Source: JAABSP01 sp011390135
Lineage (GTDB): Bacteria; Desulfobacterota; Desulfobacteria; Desulfobacterales; JAABSP01
Length of the DNA: 10,160 bases
Assembly (NCBI GenBank): GCA_011390135.1
Contig: JAABSZ010000143.1
Coordinates: 1-10,160, forward strand
Reading direction: 5' to 3'
Below are positions 1-7,297 of this stretch, in pieces; position 1 is the first letter of the stretch; every line of letters starts with the position of its first letter. The notes under the pieces are model-generated. The model searched no databases and had not been told where the DNA came from. It saw only the letters and a list, made by a program, of their open reading frames with translations. The position numbers and the translations under genes are program-made.

Positions 1-1645
1 CCAACAGCAGCGCCTTGACTGGCCCCTCCCAAGATCCCGCATCGATACCGATCCGCTTCAAAAGGCTCTGCTGCTGCTCAAAGGAATAACCCGCAAACCA
101 GATATCCCACCGGGTATTCACCGCGTCCCAGCCATATGTGATATTCTCCCAATAGCCCGAGAACGATCCGTATTTTCCTGATGTGAGAAAATCGGGAATC
201 TCCCCCGGAGAAAGCGATGCTGCAACACCCTGCTCGATCCGCTCCGGAGAGACCGCGCCGGTCGGGTCCACCCGCACCCATCCCCGCTCATCAAACCCGA
301 TCTCCACCCAGGCATGCGCGTCCGACTGCCGCACCGTCAGATAATTGCCGTAGGGGTTCTTCTGCCCCCCCAGATATCCGCCCACCACCCGCGCCGGAAC
401 CCCGGCCGCACGCATCAGAAAGGCAAAGGATGACGCGTAATGCTCGCAGTACCCTTTTCTGGATCTGAAAAGAAAGGAATCGATGACATTCACCCCCAGC
501 GGCGGCGGGTTCAAGGTATATACAAAGTTGTTTTCGCGGATATAGGCCAATCCCATTTCCACGATCTCCTCATCGGAGCCGGCACTTTCCCACCACACCC
601 GGGCCAGTTCCCGGGCTTCGGGATTTCCCGCGGGGGGAAGCTCCAGCCCAACGGTTTTTTCCACCTGAGCTAAGGGCCCGGTATCGTAATCGAGATAGGA
701 GACCACCCGATAATGGCGCCTTCGGGAGACCCTCGATGATGAGATCATGGTATAGTCGCTGAACCGCTTTGCCCCATCCGGCGCACCGGCCGGCAGCTCC
801 AGGGCAAAGAGCCAGCGGCTGTCATGAGGCTCCAGGCTCACATTGTATTCGGCCCGCTCTTCCCCGGTCAAAGCCGGCATCGGCAGCGGCGCGCGCAGTT
901 CCCAGTGCCATGCCCTGCCGTCGAACTCGTGAAAGACGATCCCCCGCCAGTAACGCCTGTTCATCCGCGGAATTTCTCCGCTGAACTCCGCGCGGAACGC
1001 GATCTCCTCGCTTTTTACCAGACTGGTGATATTCCCCGGGCTCAAAGTATCGCTGAACCCGGACTTCCCTTCGTTCTGCCGGGGCATTCCCCAGAGGCTC
1101 CCCTGTATCCGGGGAAAGAGCAGGAAAAGAACTATCATCAGCGGCGCAGCCTGTGCCATGATGATCCCGGCTAGACGGAGATGGCTCCGGATGCGGCCTC
1201 CGGGATGGTTGATATGGATCAGCACCGTGCTCGTCACCAGAACCGACAGGAGCATGTAAAGGGTCATCGCGAGGTTTTCATAGATGAAAAGGCTGGTGAT
1301 CACGATGAAATACGCGATGAAGACCGTCACCATCCGGTCCCGATGATTCCCGGTCTCCGCGGGCTTCAGGCCCGCCATCACCGCGAGCAGACCTGTAAAG
1401 GTATTTGCTCCGATGACCAGCCCCCCCAATGTGACCATCGCGCCGACAAAACCGACCCCGGCCAGAAACAGCCGGAGATACTGCCCGGGCCGGGGCCATC
1501 CCCTTCCCGCGCCGATGAAGAGATATCCCCAAAGACCGAGACACCAGATGATGATCCAGGCCGGCAGCCGCAGAAAATGGGGAGCAATGGAGACCAGCAG
1601 CGCGATGATGATTGGCCGGATATAGGGATCAATTGCGGTCTTCAT
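1..1645 (-). CDS. TgpA-like membrane transglutaminase, C-terminus cut off by the window edge
   Basis: This is a membrane-anchored protein with a papain-like transglutaminase core, matching the DUF3488/TgpA family. 548 residues are visible. Hydrophobic segments lie at about residues 9-25, 28-47, 57-80, 105-122, 125-145 and 157-178. A long, probably periplasmic region follows. The catalytic triad is clear: Cys400 in GYCEHYASSF, His444 in SDAHAWVE, and Asp460 in WVRVDPTG. The ATG start at 1645 has an AGGAGG (1652-1657) six bases upstream, and the gene overlaps the end of the DUF58 gene by 17 bp, so the two are probably translationally coupled. From family knowledge, the Pseudomonas member is about 670 residues and has a further membrane segment and cytosolic tail after the catalytic domain. 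That part would lie beyond the left edge. The natural substrate is not established from the sequence. Confidence 0.93.
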   Translation of the reverse strand, partial: MKTAIDPYIRPIIIALLVSIAPHFLRLPAWIIIWCLGLWGYLFIGAGRGWPRPGQYLRLFLAGVGFVGAMVTLGGLVIGANTFTGLLAVMAGLKPAETGNHRDRMVTVFIAYFIVITSLFIYENLAMTLYMLLSVLVTSTVLIHINHPGGRIRSHLRLAGIIMAQAAPLMIVLFLLFPRIQGSLWGMPRQNEGKSGFSDTLSPGNITSLVKSEEIAFRAEFSGEIPRMNRRYWRGIVFHEFDGRAWHWELRAPLPMPALTGEERAEYNVSLEPHDSRWLFALELPAGAPDGAKRFSDYTMISSSRVSRRRHYRVVSYLDYDTGPLAQVEKTVGLELPPAGNPEARELARVWWESAGSDEEIVEMGLAYIRENNFVYTLNPPPLGVNVIDSFLFRSRKGYCEHYASSFAFLMRAAGVPARVVGGYLGGQKNPYGNYLTVRQSDAHAWVEIGFDERGWVRVDPTGAVSPERIEQGVAASLSPGEIPDFLTSGKYGSFSGYWENITYGWDAVNTRWDIWFAGYSFEQQQSLLKRIGIDAGSWEGPVKALLL

Positions 1646-2606
1646 CTCGCCCCTCCTGGATGCCGAAAAGCGCCAGCGCCTTTAAGCATCGGTGCTTGTG
1701 GGATTCGCTGTTGTCCGGCTCGATCCGAAGGCCCGGCAGCAGCAGCCCGTAGTTCTGATGGTATCGGCTGGCGGTCAGCACCATATGGCAGAGGCGGGAG
1801 AGCCGGATCTCCGGATCGGCTTCGGGAACCGCGGACCAGTCGAAAAAGAGGGATGCGCCCCTCTGACCCACGAACTCCTTGGTGAACAGCCCCTGCCCCC
1901 GGGAGTATGCTTTCCAGTCGATCTGCTGGAGCGTATCTCCGGGCTGATAGGTCCGAAGCCCCATAAAATCCTCAGCACCTGGCCCTCCTGCGCCCTCATT
2001 TTCTCCTTCTGCTGCCTCTCCCTCCACCGATCGCAGGGGGCCCGCTGCTGGCCTCGGATAGACCACACAGTCAACAGGAAGATGAAGCCGGGACCATGCC
2101 CGGAACAGCCCCAGCGGATATCGGGTGAAGATGTAGAGAAGCCCGGGCCGATAGATCCCGCGGCCCTTTGTCTTTGCCCGCACTTCGATATGCTGGCCAG
2201 AACCTGTATTCAGATCCCGGCTCGACCGCCGCTCCTCGTCGGTGAATGAAAAGTGGATCATGGGCCGGGGGGGCAGCGGGCTTTTAACTAAAAATTCAAA
2301 GGCCGCGATCTCCCCGGAAAAGACGGGTCTGGCCTTGGCCGACAGGATCTCCAGACCCGAAAGGTTTTTCACCGTGTAGAAAAGGGAGATGAAGGTCATT
2401 CCCCCTAATAAAAAGGTGAGCAGAAACCCGAGGTTGTTGTTGTAGTTGACCGAGCCGATCAGCATGGCCCCGAGAACGGCAATGAAGAGAATCCCGTGGC
2501 CTGTGGGCAGAATATAGATGTTTCTCCGGTTCAGCGTCACCGGAAAGGAGAGCAGGGGAGGGGTGCGGAACTTCATTTTCGATTTTATGCGGCCGAGTAG
2601 TTTCAT
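1629..2606 (-). CDS. DUF58 domain protein with two N-terminal membrane segments
   Basis: 325 residues. Two hydrophobic segments (about 36-53 and 59-79) are followed by a soluble part. The DUF58 signature is at 213-237: DFMGLRTYQPGDTLQQIDW and then KAYSRG. It is followed by FTKEF and a beta strand, LFFDWS (residues 253-258), in the position of the vWA-like aspartate. DUF58 proteins are usually encoded next to MoxR AAA+ ATPases and TgpA-type transglutaminases, and this one overlaps the transglutaminase gene by 17 bp. Their biochemical role is not settled; an accessory role for a membrane or envelope complex is the common inference. The ATG at 2606 has an in-frame TGA two codons upstream, which fixes the longest possible start. 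Its ribosome binding site is poor (CTGAAAG directly before ATG). Met11 (2576) is a less likely alternative, also without a good site. No moxR gene lies immediately upstream. Confidence 0.9.
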   Translation of the reverse strand: MKLLGRIKSKMKFRTPPLLSFPVTLNRRNIYILPTGHGILFIAVLGAMLIGSVNYNNNLGFLLTFLLGGMTFISLFYTVKNLSGLEILSAKARPVFSGEIAAFEFLVKSPLPPRPMIHFSFTDEERRSSRDLNTGSGQHIEVRAKTKGRGIYRPGLLYIFTRYPLGLFRAWSRLHLPVDCVVYPRPAAGPLRSVEGEAAEGENEGAGGPGAEDFMGLRTYQPGDTLQQIDWKAYSRGQGLFTKEFVGQRGASLFFDWSAVPEADPEIRLSRLCHMVLTASRYHQNYGLLLPGLRIEPDNSESHKHRCLKALALFGIQEGRDEDRN

Positions 2607-2616
2607 CTTTCAGAGA

Positions 2617-2645
2617 AAATTAATCCTGTTTACATCGGGTGTCAA
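2617..2645 (-). promoter_or_regulatory. Candidate sigma-70 promoter of the DUF58-tgpA unit
   Basis: On the minus strand a perfect -35 hexamer, TTGACA (2640-2645), is followed by AT-rich sequence. With a 17-bp spacer the -10 is TAATTT (2617-2622, 3/6 matches). With a 15-bp spacer it is ATTAAT (2619-2624, 4/6). Either choice puts transcription start only a few bases before the DUF58 ATG at 2606, so the message would be nearly leaderless, in keeping with the weak ribosome binding site. A weak -10 beside a strong -35, with repeats directly upstream, would suit activator-dependent expression. This is inferred from sequence only. Confidence 0.35.
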
Positions 2646-2648
2646 ACG

Positions 2649-2689
2649 CAAAGAAGCTATTCCTTTCCCCCAAAGAAGTTATTCCTTTC
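2649..2689. repeat. Pair of 19-bp direct repeats, probable operator
   Basis: Two copies of CAAAGAAGYTATTCCTTTC occupy 2649-2667 (with C at Y) and 2671-2689 (with T). They match at 18 of 19 positions with a period of 22 bp, about two helical turns, so both would face the same side of the DNA. Each copy has imperfect dyad character (GAA-N4-TTC, flanked by AAAG and CTTT). The nearer copy ends 3 bp upstream of the TTGACA used by the DUF58 promoter, which is where an activator would bind. The cognate regulator is unknown and nothing in the window identifies it. Confidence 0.55.
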
Positions 2690-2724
2690 AAATGATGCGG
2701 GGCGAAGATCTCCGGACCACTTTC

Positions 2725-2754
2725 TTGATCATCTGCTCTTGAATGTGATATTCT
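2725..2754 (+). promoter_or_regulatory. Weak candidate promoter for the Cys-rich small gene
   Basis: TTGATC (2725-2730) and TATTCT (2749-2754) are separated by 18 bp; each hexamer matches the sigma-70 consensus at four of six positions. Initiation would fall near 2761 and leave a leader of about 100 nt before the ATG at 2859. I see no riboswitch or clear attenuator in that leader, only short GC-rich inverted segments. The assignment is tentative. Confidence 0.25.
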
Positions 2755-2858
2755 AAGATTTACGGATACTGTCTGTCATTGCCGCTTTTGGCCTGTTCGG
2801 GCAGTACCGGGCCCCATACCGGCGCTGCTGCATATACATCAGAAAAAGGGAGGAGATT

Positions 2859-3122
2859 ATGTCGGAAAAGTGGAAGACATCGCTGACCTGTGCGCTCAAT
2901 TGTACCCGGTGCGGAAAGGATCTTAAAGGGTCTGAGGAACGCATCCTCTCGGTCTATGACCATGATCCCATCTGCATGCCCTGTAAAAAGGAGGAGGAGA
3001 ATCGCTCCGATTATGAGGAGGCGTCAAAGCAGATGATCGGCAACTGCATGGCCGAGACCGAGGTGCTGTACAGCGATCCGGGCGGGTACTGCTACCACCA
3101 TTTCTATCCCTTCAAGTGCTGA
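2859..3122 (+). CDS. Small cysteine-rich, probably zinc-binding protein
   Basis: 87 residues, the only plus-strand gene in the window. The ATG is preceded by a strong ribosome binding site (GGGAGGAG, 2848-2855). Cysteines are at positions 11, 15, 18, 39, 42, 63, 78 and 87. The two CxxC pairs (CTRC at 15-18 and CMPC at 39-42) are 20 residues apart and form a zinc-ribbon or zinc-knuckle pattern. The C-terminal part has an acidic helix (about 44-60), then Cys63, then an aromatic, His-rich tail (YCYHHFYPFKC) ending on cysteine. This tail could make a second metal site or a redox-active pair. There is no signal peptide or membrane segment, so it is probably cytoplasmic. I associate similar proteins with deltaproteobacterial sulfate reducers but cannot name the family. 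Function unknown: metal binding or a protein adaptor is likelier than an enzyme. Confidence 0.85.
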   Translation: MSEKWKTSLTCALNCTRCGKDLKGSEERILSVYDHDPICMPCKKEEENRSDYEEASKQMIGNCMAETEVLYSDPGGYCYHHFYPFKC

Positions 3123-3129
3123 CAACCTC

Positions 3130-3150
3130 AAAAACCGCGCATTTGTTTTT
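3130..3150. terminator. Weak candidate terminator between convergent genes
   Basis: The 38-bp gap between the convergent stop codons holds an inverted repeat, AAAAAC (3130-3135) and GTTTTT (3145-3150), with a 9-nt loop. The right arm runs into a T tract on the plus strand, and the left arm gives a T run on the minus strand. The stem is AT-rich and short, so a strong terminator is doubtful. Its place between two convergent genes is the main support. Confidence 0.25.
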
Positions 3151-3160
3151 TATGAGAGCG

Positions 3161-5776
3161 CTATTCCGGAAAGGCACGCAAACGCAGCCTTTCAAACTCC
3201 TCTGACAGATAAAAGGAGAACAGGGATGCGATGCGGAGGGCCAGTTCGAAATGACGCAGACTGCCGTCGGCTTCGGTTTCCGAGAGAAAGTTTTTCAGAC
3301 CTTGGGATCGGGCCGCCGGCAGCGCTCTGATTCGGCTCCGGTTCGATTTGAACATGGCGCGGACTGCGGCGTCGATATCGGCGCATAGCACCAGCCCGAC
3401 ACGGTCCGCGGTCAACTGCATGACGCGGAACGCACCCATCAGCTCCTCTTTTTCCGCATCCTTTTCATCGATCTGCCGGCCCTCCTTCTCATCTGTTCCC
3501 AGTTCGGTTCCCACATACCGGCCATAGTAGTCCGTGGCCGTGAAGGCCACATCCCGGGCCTGGGAAAGATATCGGTGAATGCCGCCGATCCTTTTGGCTG
3601 CGCCCGCTGCCTTTGCGAACTTTCCCAATCGACCCAGTTTCTCCATGTATGTCCCGAAGACCGGAATCACGCCCATCACCGACAGGGTTTTGGAGAATAC
3701 ACCCTCCCAGACCTCCCGGGAGGTGATCCGCTCATGGCCGAACCGGATGTGCCCCAGTTCCGCTCCGATGAGAAAGCGGGCCTCCGCGGCATCCAGAAGA
3801 AAGGGGGAATCGGTTTGGGTATGCTGTCCTCCGATAAGAATGAAAGGGGGCTTTCCCTCATGTCCCCGGACTCCGACATCGAGATCGCCGTAGGTGATAT
3901 ACCCCTCCGCATCCCCTGCATCCCCCAGGTCGAGCATCTTTGCGCCGTCTGCGATGGCTTTGAACAGCTCCGGATGCTCATTTGGCGTCACCCGTTTGGC
4001 AAAGGATTTGAGCGCGCTGTGATCGGGCGGGTGCTTTTCGGCCAGAAACCCCTGAATCCGGTTGAAGGTCGTCCCCTCCCGGGCCGCGGGATGACGCAGG
4101 CCCTCTTCCACCTCCTTTGAGGAGAGCGAAACCGCATCTCGGGCCGATATTTCATGGGGCTCTCCCATTCCGGGTTCGGCCAGCAGATGAAAGGCTGCCT
4201 GCGCTCTTTTACGGATCTCCCCTTGGCCATAACGGCTCAAGGCTTCCAGCCGTTCGGACACCAGGGGCTGAAGCATCGCCAGTTCCGCCAGGGTGGCCGG
4301 ATCGGGAATTTCCGGTTCTCCCCGGAGATCGATCAGCAGCTCCAGGATTTTGGCCCGGACCATCTGCCCTCCCTTCCCCTCGGTCAACCGGGCATCCCCT
4401 CCGGGAAGGAGATCGCCTGCGCTCTCATCCGGAAGGGCTGAAAGCCTCTCTTCCAGGATCTCATCCGCCTCTTTCCGCCGGCCCTGTCGGGTCAGATTTT
4501 CCGCATAGGCAATATCTGCAATGGTGTGGAATTCAATGGCTTTTTTCGATTCCTTCCGCATCCGCTCCCGGGCTTCGAAAATGAGCTTTTCCGTCAGCCG
4601 GGCGTGGTAGACCGATTCGGGGTGCGCGTTGCCGATCCAGCCGCCGATCATGAGCCGGTCCCAGGTGTTCATGTTCCAGGATTTTGCCCATTGGAGCAGT
4701 TCGGTAGCGGTGAGACGGTTCGGGAGAGGGGCTGTGATCTCTGGGAAATCCGGGGGGAGAACCGCTCCGTCAAACGCGCCGTTGGAGCCTTTTTTTTGCT
4801 GGATGACGGCTTGGACATAGAAGCGGGCCAACTGGTGCAGGGGGTCATTTCGGCGACGGCAGAGGCGGTCCATCAGGGTCAGGGCATGCTTTCCCTGCCG
4901 GCTTTTGGGATCTCCCTCCTGCAGGACAAGACGCGCGGCTCCGGTTATCCGGCCTTCGGGGTCAAGGTCCGTTATCTCGGCAATCCTTCGGAACAGATGG
5001 TCGTTGCTCAGTTCTGTTCTGAAGGTGACAGCGTCGATGGTGGCCGTATCCCGTCCGAACGAGTTGGTGACATGCATGGGAGAGGGGGGAATCTCTTTTC
5101 CGGCTTCCAACCCTCTTGCAGAGAGGGCCGCGATATAGATCTTTTCCGAAGTCAGGGCAAATGCCCACTCCTCAGAAAGCCCCTCCTCCCGGGTCGAGGT
5201 CTTCAGCCAGGCCAGCAGGATCTCTCCCGGTTGCAGTATGCTGTCGATCCAGTTGGTCTCCATCATTGAAAGCGGCTCGATAAAGGGGGAGGGATGGTCG
5301 AGTCTGCCTTCCTTTGCCGGAAATGCTCTTTCGATATGGCGGCCGATCATTTCCAGGGCCTGAGAGAGGGTATGGTTTTCGGTCCATATATCGCCAATGC
5401 CTTCGGCCACCTCCCCGGCAACGCCGGCAGCCCGGTTCACGGCGCGGGATGCCGCGCTGAAGATCCCTTGGGAGATCTCCTTTTCCGCGGCTGTTTCAGA
5501 AGCTTCGTCCCTGTCCGGGAAAGAGACGAAGAGCGCTCCATCCTCACGGACAAGGGCGATTTTGTATCCCGAAGCCTTCCGGCGCACCAGGCGTTTGATG
5601 GCGCTTCCGGAATGCCAAGCTTCTACCTGGAAACCCCCGGGAATTTCCCGGAGACGGCTCTTTGTTCCCCCGGTTTCCTCAATCCAGGAGGAAAGATCGG
5701 CCGCGAGACGGCTGAGATCATATCCGCGGGGAATCTGAAACTTCCACACCTCCGAGTTGCCGTTCGGCAGATTCAT
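3161..5776 (-). CDS. Large multidomain protein with a degenerate M48-like peptidase domain
   Basis: 871 residues with no signal peptide, so probably cytoplasmic. Residues 1-90 form an alpha/beta domain I do not recognise. Residues 95-150 are Ala-rich and helical. Residues 175-265 contain LQPGEILLAW and WAFALTSEKIYIAAL, reminiscent of bacterial PH-like domains. Residues 280-540 are helical, with a TPR-like hairpin near 417-449. Residues 570-850 resemble M48 zinc peptidases: RFLIGAELGHIRFGH (667-681) and MQLTADRVGL (786-795). The first zinc-ligand histidine of HExxH is Ala672 (GCG codon), Glu673 and His676 remain, and the residue expected to be the glutamate ligand before ADR is Gln787. Catalysis is therefore doubtful. 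The ATG lies 9 nt after the sigma-54 regulator stop, with AAGGAG embedded in that gene's last codons, so the two are surely co-transcribed. The gene is real; the function is not known. Confidence 0.9.
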   Translation of the reverse strand: MNLPNGNSEVWKFQIPRGYDLSRLAADLSSWIEETGGTKSRLREIPGGFQVEAWHSGSAIKRLVRRKASGYKIALVREDGALFVSFPDRDEASETAAEKEISQGIFSAASRAVNRAAGVAGEVAEGIGDIWTENHTLSQALEMIGRHIERAFPAKEGRLDHPSPFIEPLSMMETNWIDSILQPGEILLAWLKTSTREEGLSEEWAFALTSEKIYIAALSARGLEAGKEIPPSPMHVTNSFGRDTATIDAVTFRTELSNDHLFRRIAEITDLDPEGRITGAARLVLQEGDPKSRQGKHALTLMDRLCRRRNDPLHQLARFYVQAVIQQKKGSNGAFDGAVLPPDFPEITAPLPNRLTATELLQWAKSWNMNTWDRLMIGGWIGNAHPESVYHARLTEKLIFEARERMRKESKKAIEFHTIADIAYAENLTRQGRRKEADEILEERLSALPDESAGDLLPGGDARLTEGKGGQMVRAKILELLIDLRGEPEIPDPATLAELAMLQPLVSERLEALSRYGQGEIRKRAQAAFHLLAEPGMGEPHEISARDAVSLSSKEVEEGLRHPAAREGTTFNRIQGFLAEKHPPDHSALKSFAKRVTPNEHPELFKAIADGAKMLDLGDAGDAEGYITYGDLDVGVRGHEGKPPFILIGGQHTQTDSPFLLDAAEARFLIGAELGHIRFGHERITSREVWEGVFSKTLSVMGVIPVFGTYMEKLGRLGKFAKAAGAAKRIGGIHRYLSQARDVAFTATDYYGRYVGTELGTDEKEGRQIDEKDAEKEELMGAFRVMQLTADRVGLVLCADIDAAVRAMFKSNRSRIRALPAARSQGLKNFLSETEADGSLRHFELALRIASLFSFYLSEEFERLRLRAFPE

Positions 5777-5785
5777 GGCTCTTTT

Positions 5786-7294
5786 TCAGATCTCCTTTTC
5801 ATGGGAAAGCGACTGCCACTGCAGGATGTATTTTTTGACGGTGCGGCGATCAAGCCCCGCGGCCCTTGCCGCTGCCTCATATGTCCCGTGGCGCTGATAG
5901 AGGAGCATGCAGTAGCCGGTCAGGAGATCCTGCGCCGCCATCTCTCCGGTTTCGATCCCCTTTGCAAGCTGCGCTGCAAGATCCGGGTCCGCAGATCGCA
6001 GATCCCCCTGATAATCCCGGCGCAACAGCACCCGCCGCACGCACTGCTCCAGCTCCCGGACGTTTCCTGGCCACGGATATCCTTTTCCCAGGCGTTTGTC
6101 GGTCACATTCCGAACCATCTCTGAAAGTTCGGGGGAGGTTTTTCCGATGATCCGGCAGACCGTGTGTGCGATGAGATCGTCCAGCTCCCCCTCATCTTCG
6201 CGGATTCGATGCCGAAGCGGGGGAACCGTGATGATGTCCGAGCAGAGGCGGTAGAAGAAATCATCTCGGAAGATCCCCTTTTCCCGGATATGGGCTAGGG
6301 GCCGGTTGGTCGCGCCGATGACACGGCCCTCGAACCGGCACTGTTCATGGCTGCCCACCGGCGAGAAGATCCGCTCCTGCAGCACCCGAAGCAGCTTGAT
6401 CTGCACCGGAACCGAGACCTCGCCGATCTCGTCCAGAAGGATTGAGCCGCAGGGGCTGCACCGGTGAAAGATCCCTTTGTAGTCCTCGGTCGCGCCCGTG
6501 AACGCGCCTTTTTTGTGGCCGAAAAGCTCCGACTCGATCAAAGACTCCGGAAACTGGGAGAGGTTTAAGGTGATGAAGGTCTTCACAAAGCTTTCGGCAA
6601 AGCTCCCCTTTTTCCCGTCAAAGGGGATGAAGCCGGACTGGCCGATGGCCGCGGCCGCGGTTCCTTTGCCGGTTCCGGTCTCTCCGAGCAGCAGGGTGGA
6701 AAAGTCCTCCATTCGGTTCCAGAGGTACTGGTCATAGAGGCCGATGTCGTGGGTGAAGACGTTGTTCCAGAGGTTGCGCCTGAGGCGCTTCATGGAAAGG
6801 CTGCGACCGATCAGCCGGTGGTCGATGAAGTAGTAGGCCCGCCGGAGCTGGAAGCAGAGCGCGAAGTATCTGGTGGCTGAATCGGGTTGGAATCCTCTTT
6901 TCCGAAGAATATCCAGAGCATCACCGGCAAAGGGAACCGGAAGGGATTTGTCTCCGGCTCCGATCTGTGCGGGGATGAATTCATCGAACCGGTTCAGATA
7001 TTGGTGGAAGAAATCAAAGAGAAAGACATTCTCCATGAGGCTTCTGTCCTCGCCCATGAAATCCCCGAGTCCGGACTTGCCCTCGTTCTCCAGCCGGGCA
7101 ATTCGCGCATGAACCTCTCGCGTGATGGCCGCGACCCTGTCCGGCGTAGGCGTTCCCACGGGCAGACCGCTGATTGCAAGATCGATATCCACCCGCTCGT
7201 CGCTGAAGGGGTTGGCGAATGTGGCCCCTTGAACCAGGGAGAAGAACTCCCGATCTTCCGGGGGGAGGTGATTCAGGCCAGGCAGTTTGGGCAT
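5786..7294 (-). CDS. Sigma-54-dependent enhancer-binding transcriptional activator
   Basis: 502 residues. Residues 1-195 are a helical N-terminal region that matches no receiver, GAF, PAS or CARF pattern I can recognise. The AAA+ sigma-54 interaction domain follows: Walker A GETGTGKG (204-211), the sigma-54 contact loop GAFTGA (263-268) intact, Walker B SILLDE (284-289), sensor I GATN (327-330), likely arginine-finger segment FRDDFFYRL (342-350), and sensor II WPGNVRELE (408-416). A Fis-type helix-turn-helix ends the protein (about 471-492, AAARAAGLDRRTVKKYI). It should oligomerise upstream of -24/-12 promoters and drive open-complex formation by ATP hydrolysis. The ATG at 7294 lies 3 nt after the HicB-like gene's stop, with GGAGGT inside that gene's end. 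The pseudopeptidase gene follows 9 nt downstream. The signal sensed is unknown; the neighbouring proteins are the obvious candidates for controlling it. Confidence 0.95.
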   Translation of the reverse strand: MPKLPGLNHLPPEDREFFSLVQGATFANPFSDERVDIDLAISGLPVGTPTPDRVAAITREVHARIARLENEGKSGLGDFMGEDRSLMENVFLFDFFHQYLNRFDEFIPAQIGAGDKSLPVPFAGDALDILRKRGFQPDSATRYFALCFQLRRAYYFIDHRLIGRSLSMKRLRRNLWNNVFTHDIGLYDQYLWNRMEDFSTLLLGETGTGKGTAAAAIGQSGFIPFDGKKGSFAESFVKTFITLNLSQFPESLIESELFGHKKGAFTGATEDYKGIFHRCSPCGSILLDEIGEVSVPVQIKLLRVLQERIFSPVGSHEQCRFEGRVIGATNRPLAHIREKGIFRDDFFYRLCSDIITVPPLRHRIREDEGELDDLIAHTVCRIIGKTSPELSEMVRNVTDKRLGKGYPWPGNVRELEQCVRRVLLRRDYQGDLRSADPDLAAQLAKGIETGEMAAQDLLTGYCMLLYQRHGTYEAAARAAGLDRRTVKKYILQWQSLSHEKEI

Positions 7295-7297
7295 GGC

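Noticed and set aside
1181..1885. 234-codon plus-strand open frame
   Set aside because: It is antisense to the TgpA-like and DUF58 genes, has low-complexity composition (Pro, Asp, Arg, His) and no domain pattern.
2789..2802. Possible sigma-54 promoter (TGGC ... GC) before the Cys-rich gene
   Set aside because: The invariant GG and GC are separated by 9 bases where sigma-54 promoters require 10, and the TTGC half is absent. I found no convincing -24/-12 site in the intergenic regions.
3575..4120. 181-codon plus-strand open frame
   Set aside because: It lies antisense to the peptidase-like domain of the large gene and lacks any independent coding evidence.
4526..5269. 247-codon plus-strand open frame
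   Set aside because: It is wholly antisense to the 871-residue gene, whose product has recognisable domains. The encoded peptide is rich in Gly, Arg, Pro and Gln and has no motif, typical of a GC-rich shadow frame.
5294..6124. 276-codon plus-strand open frame
   Set aside because: It runs antisense across the end of the sigma-54 activator, including its DNA-binding domain, and the start of the next gene. It has no motif or ribosome binding site.
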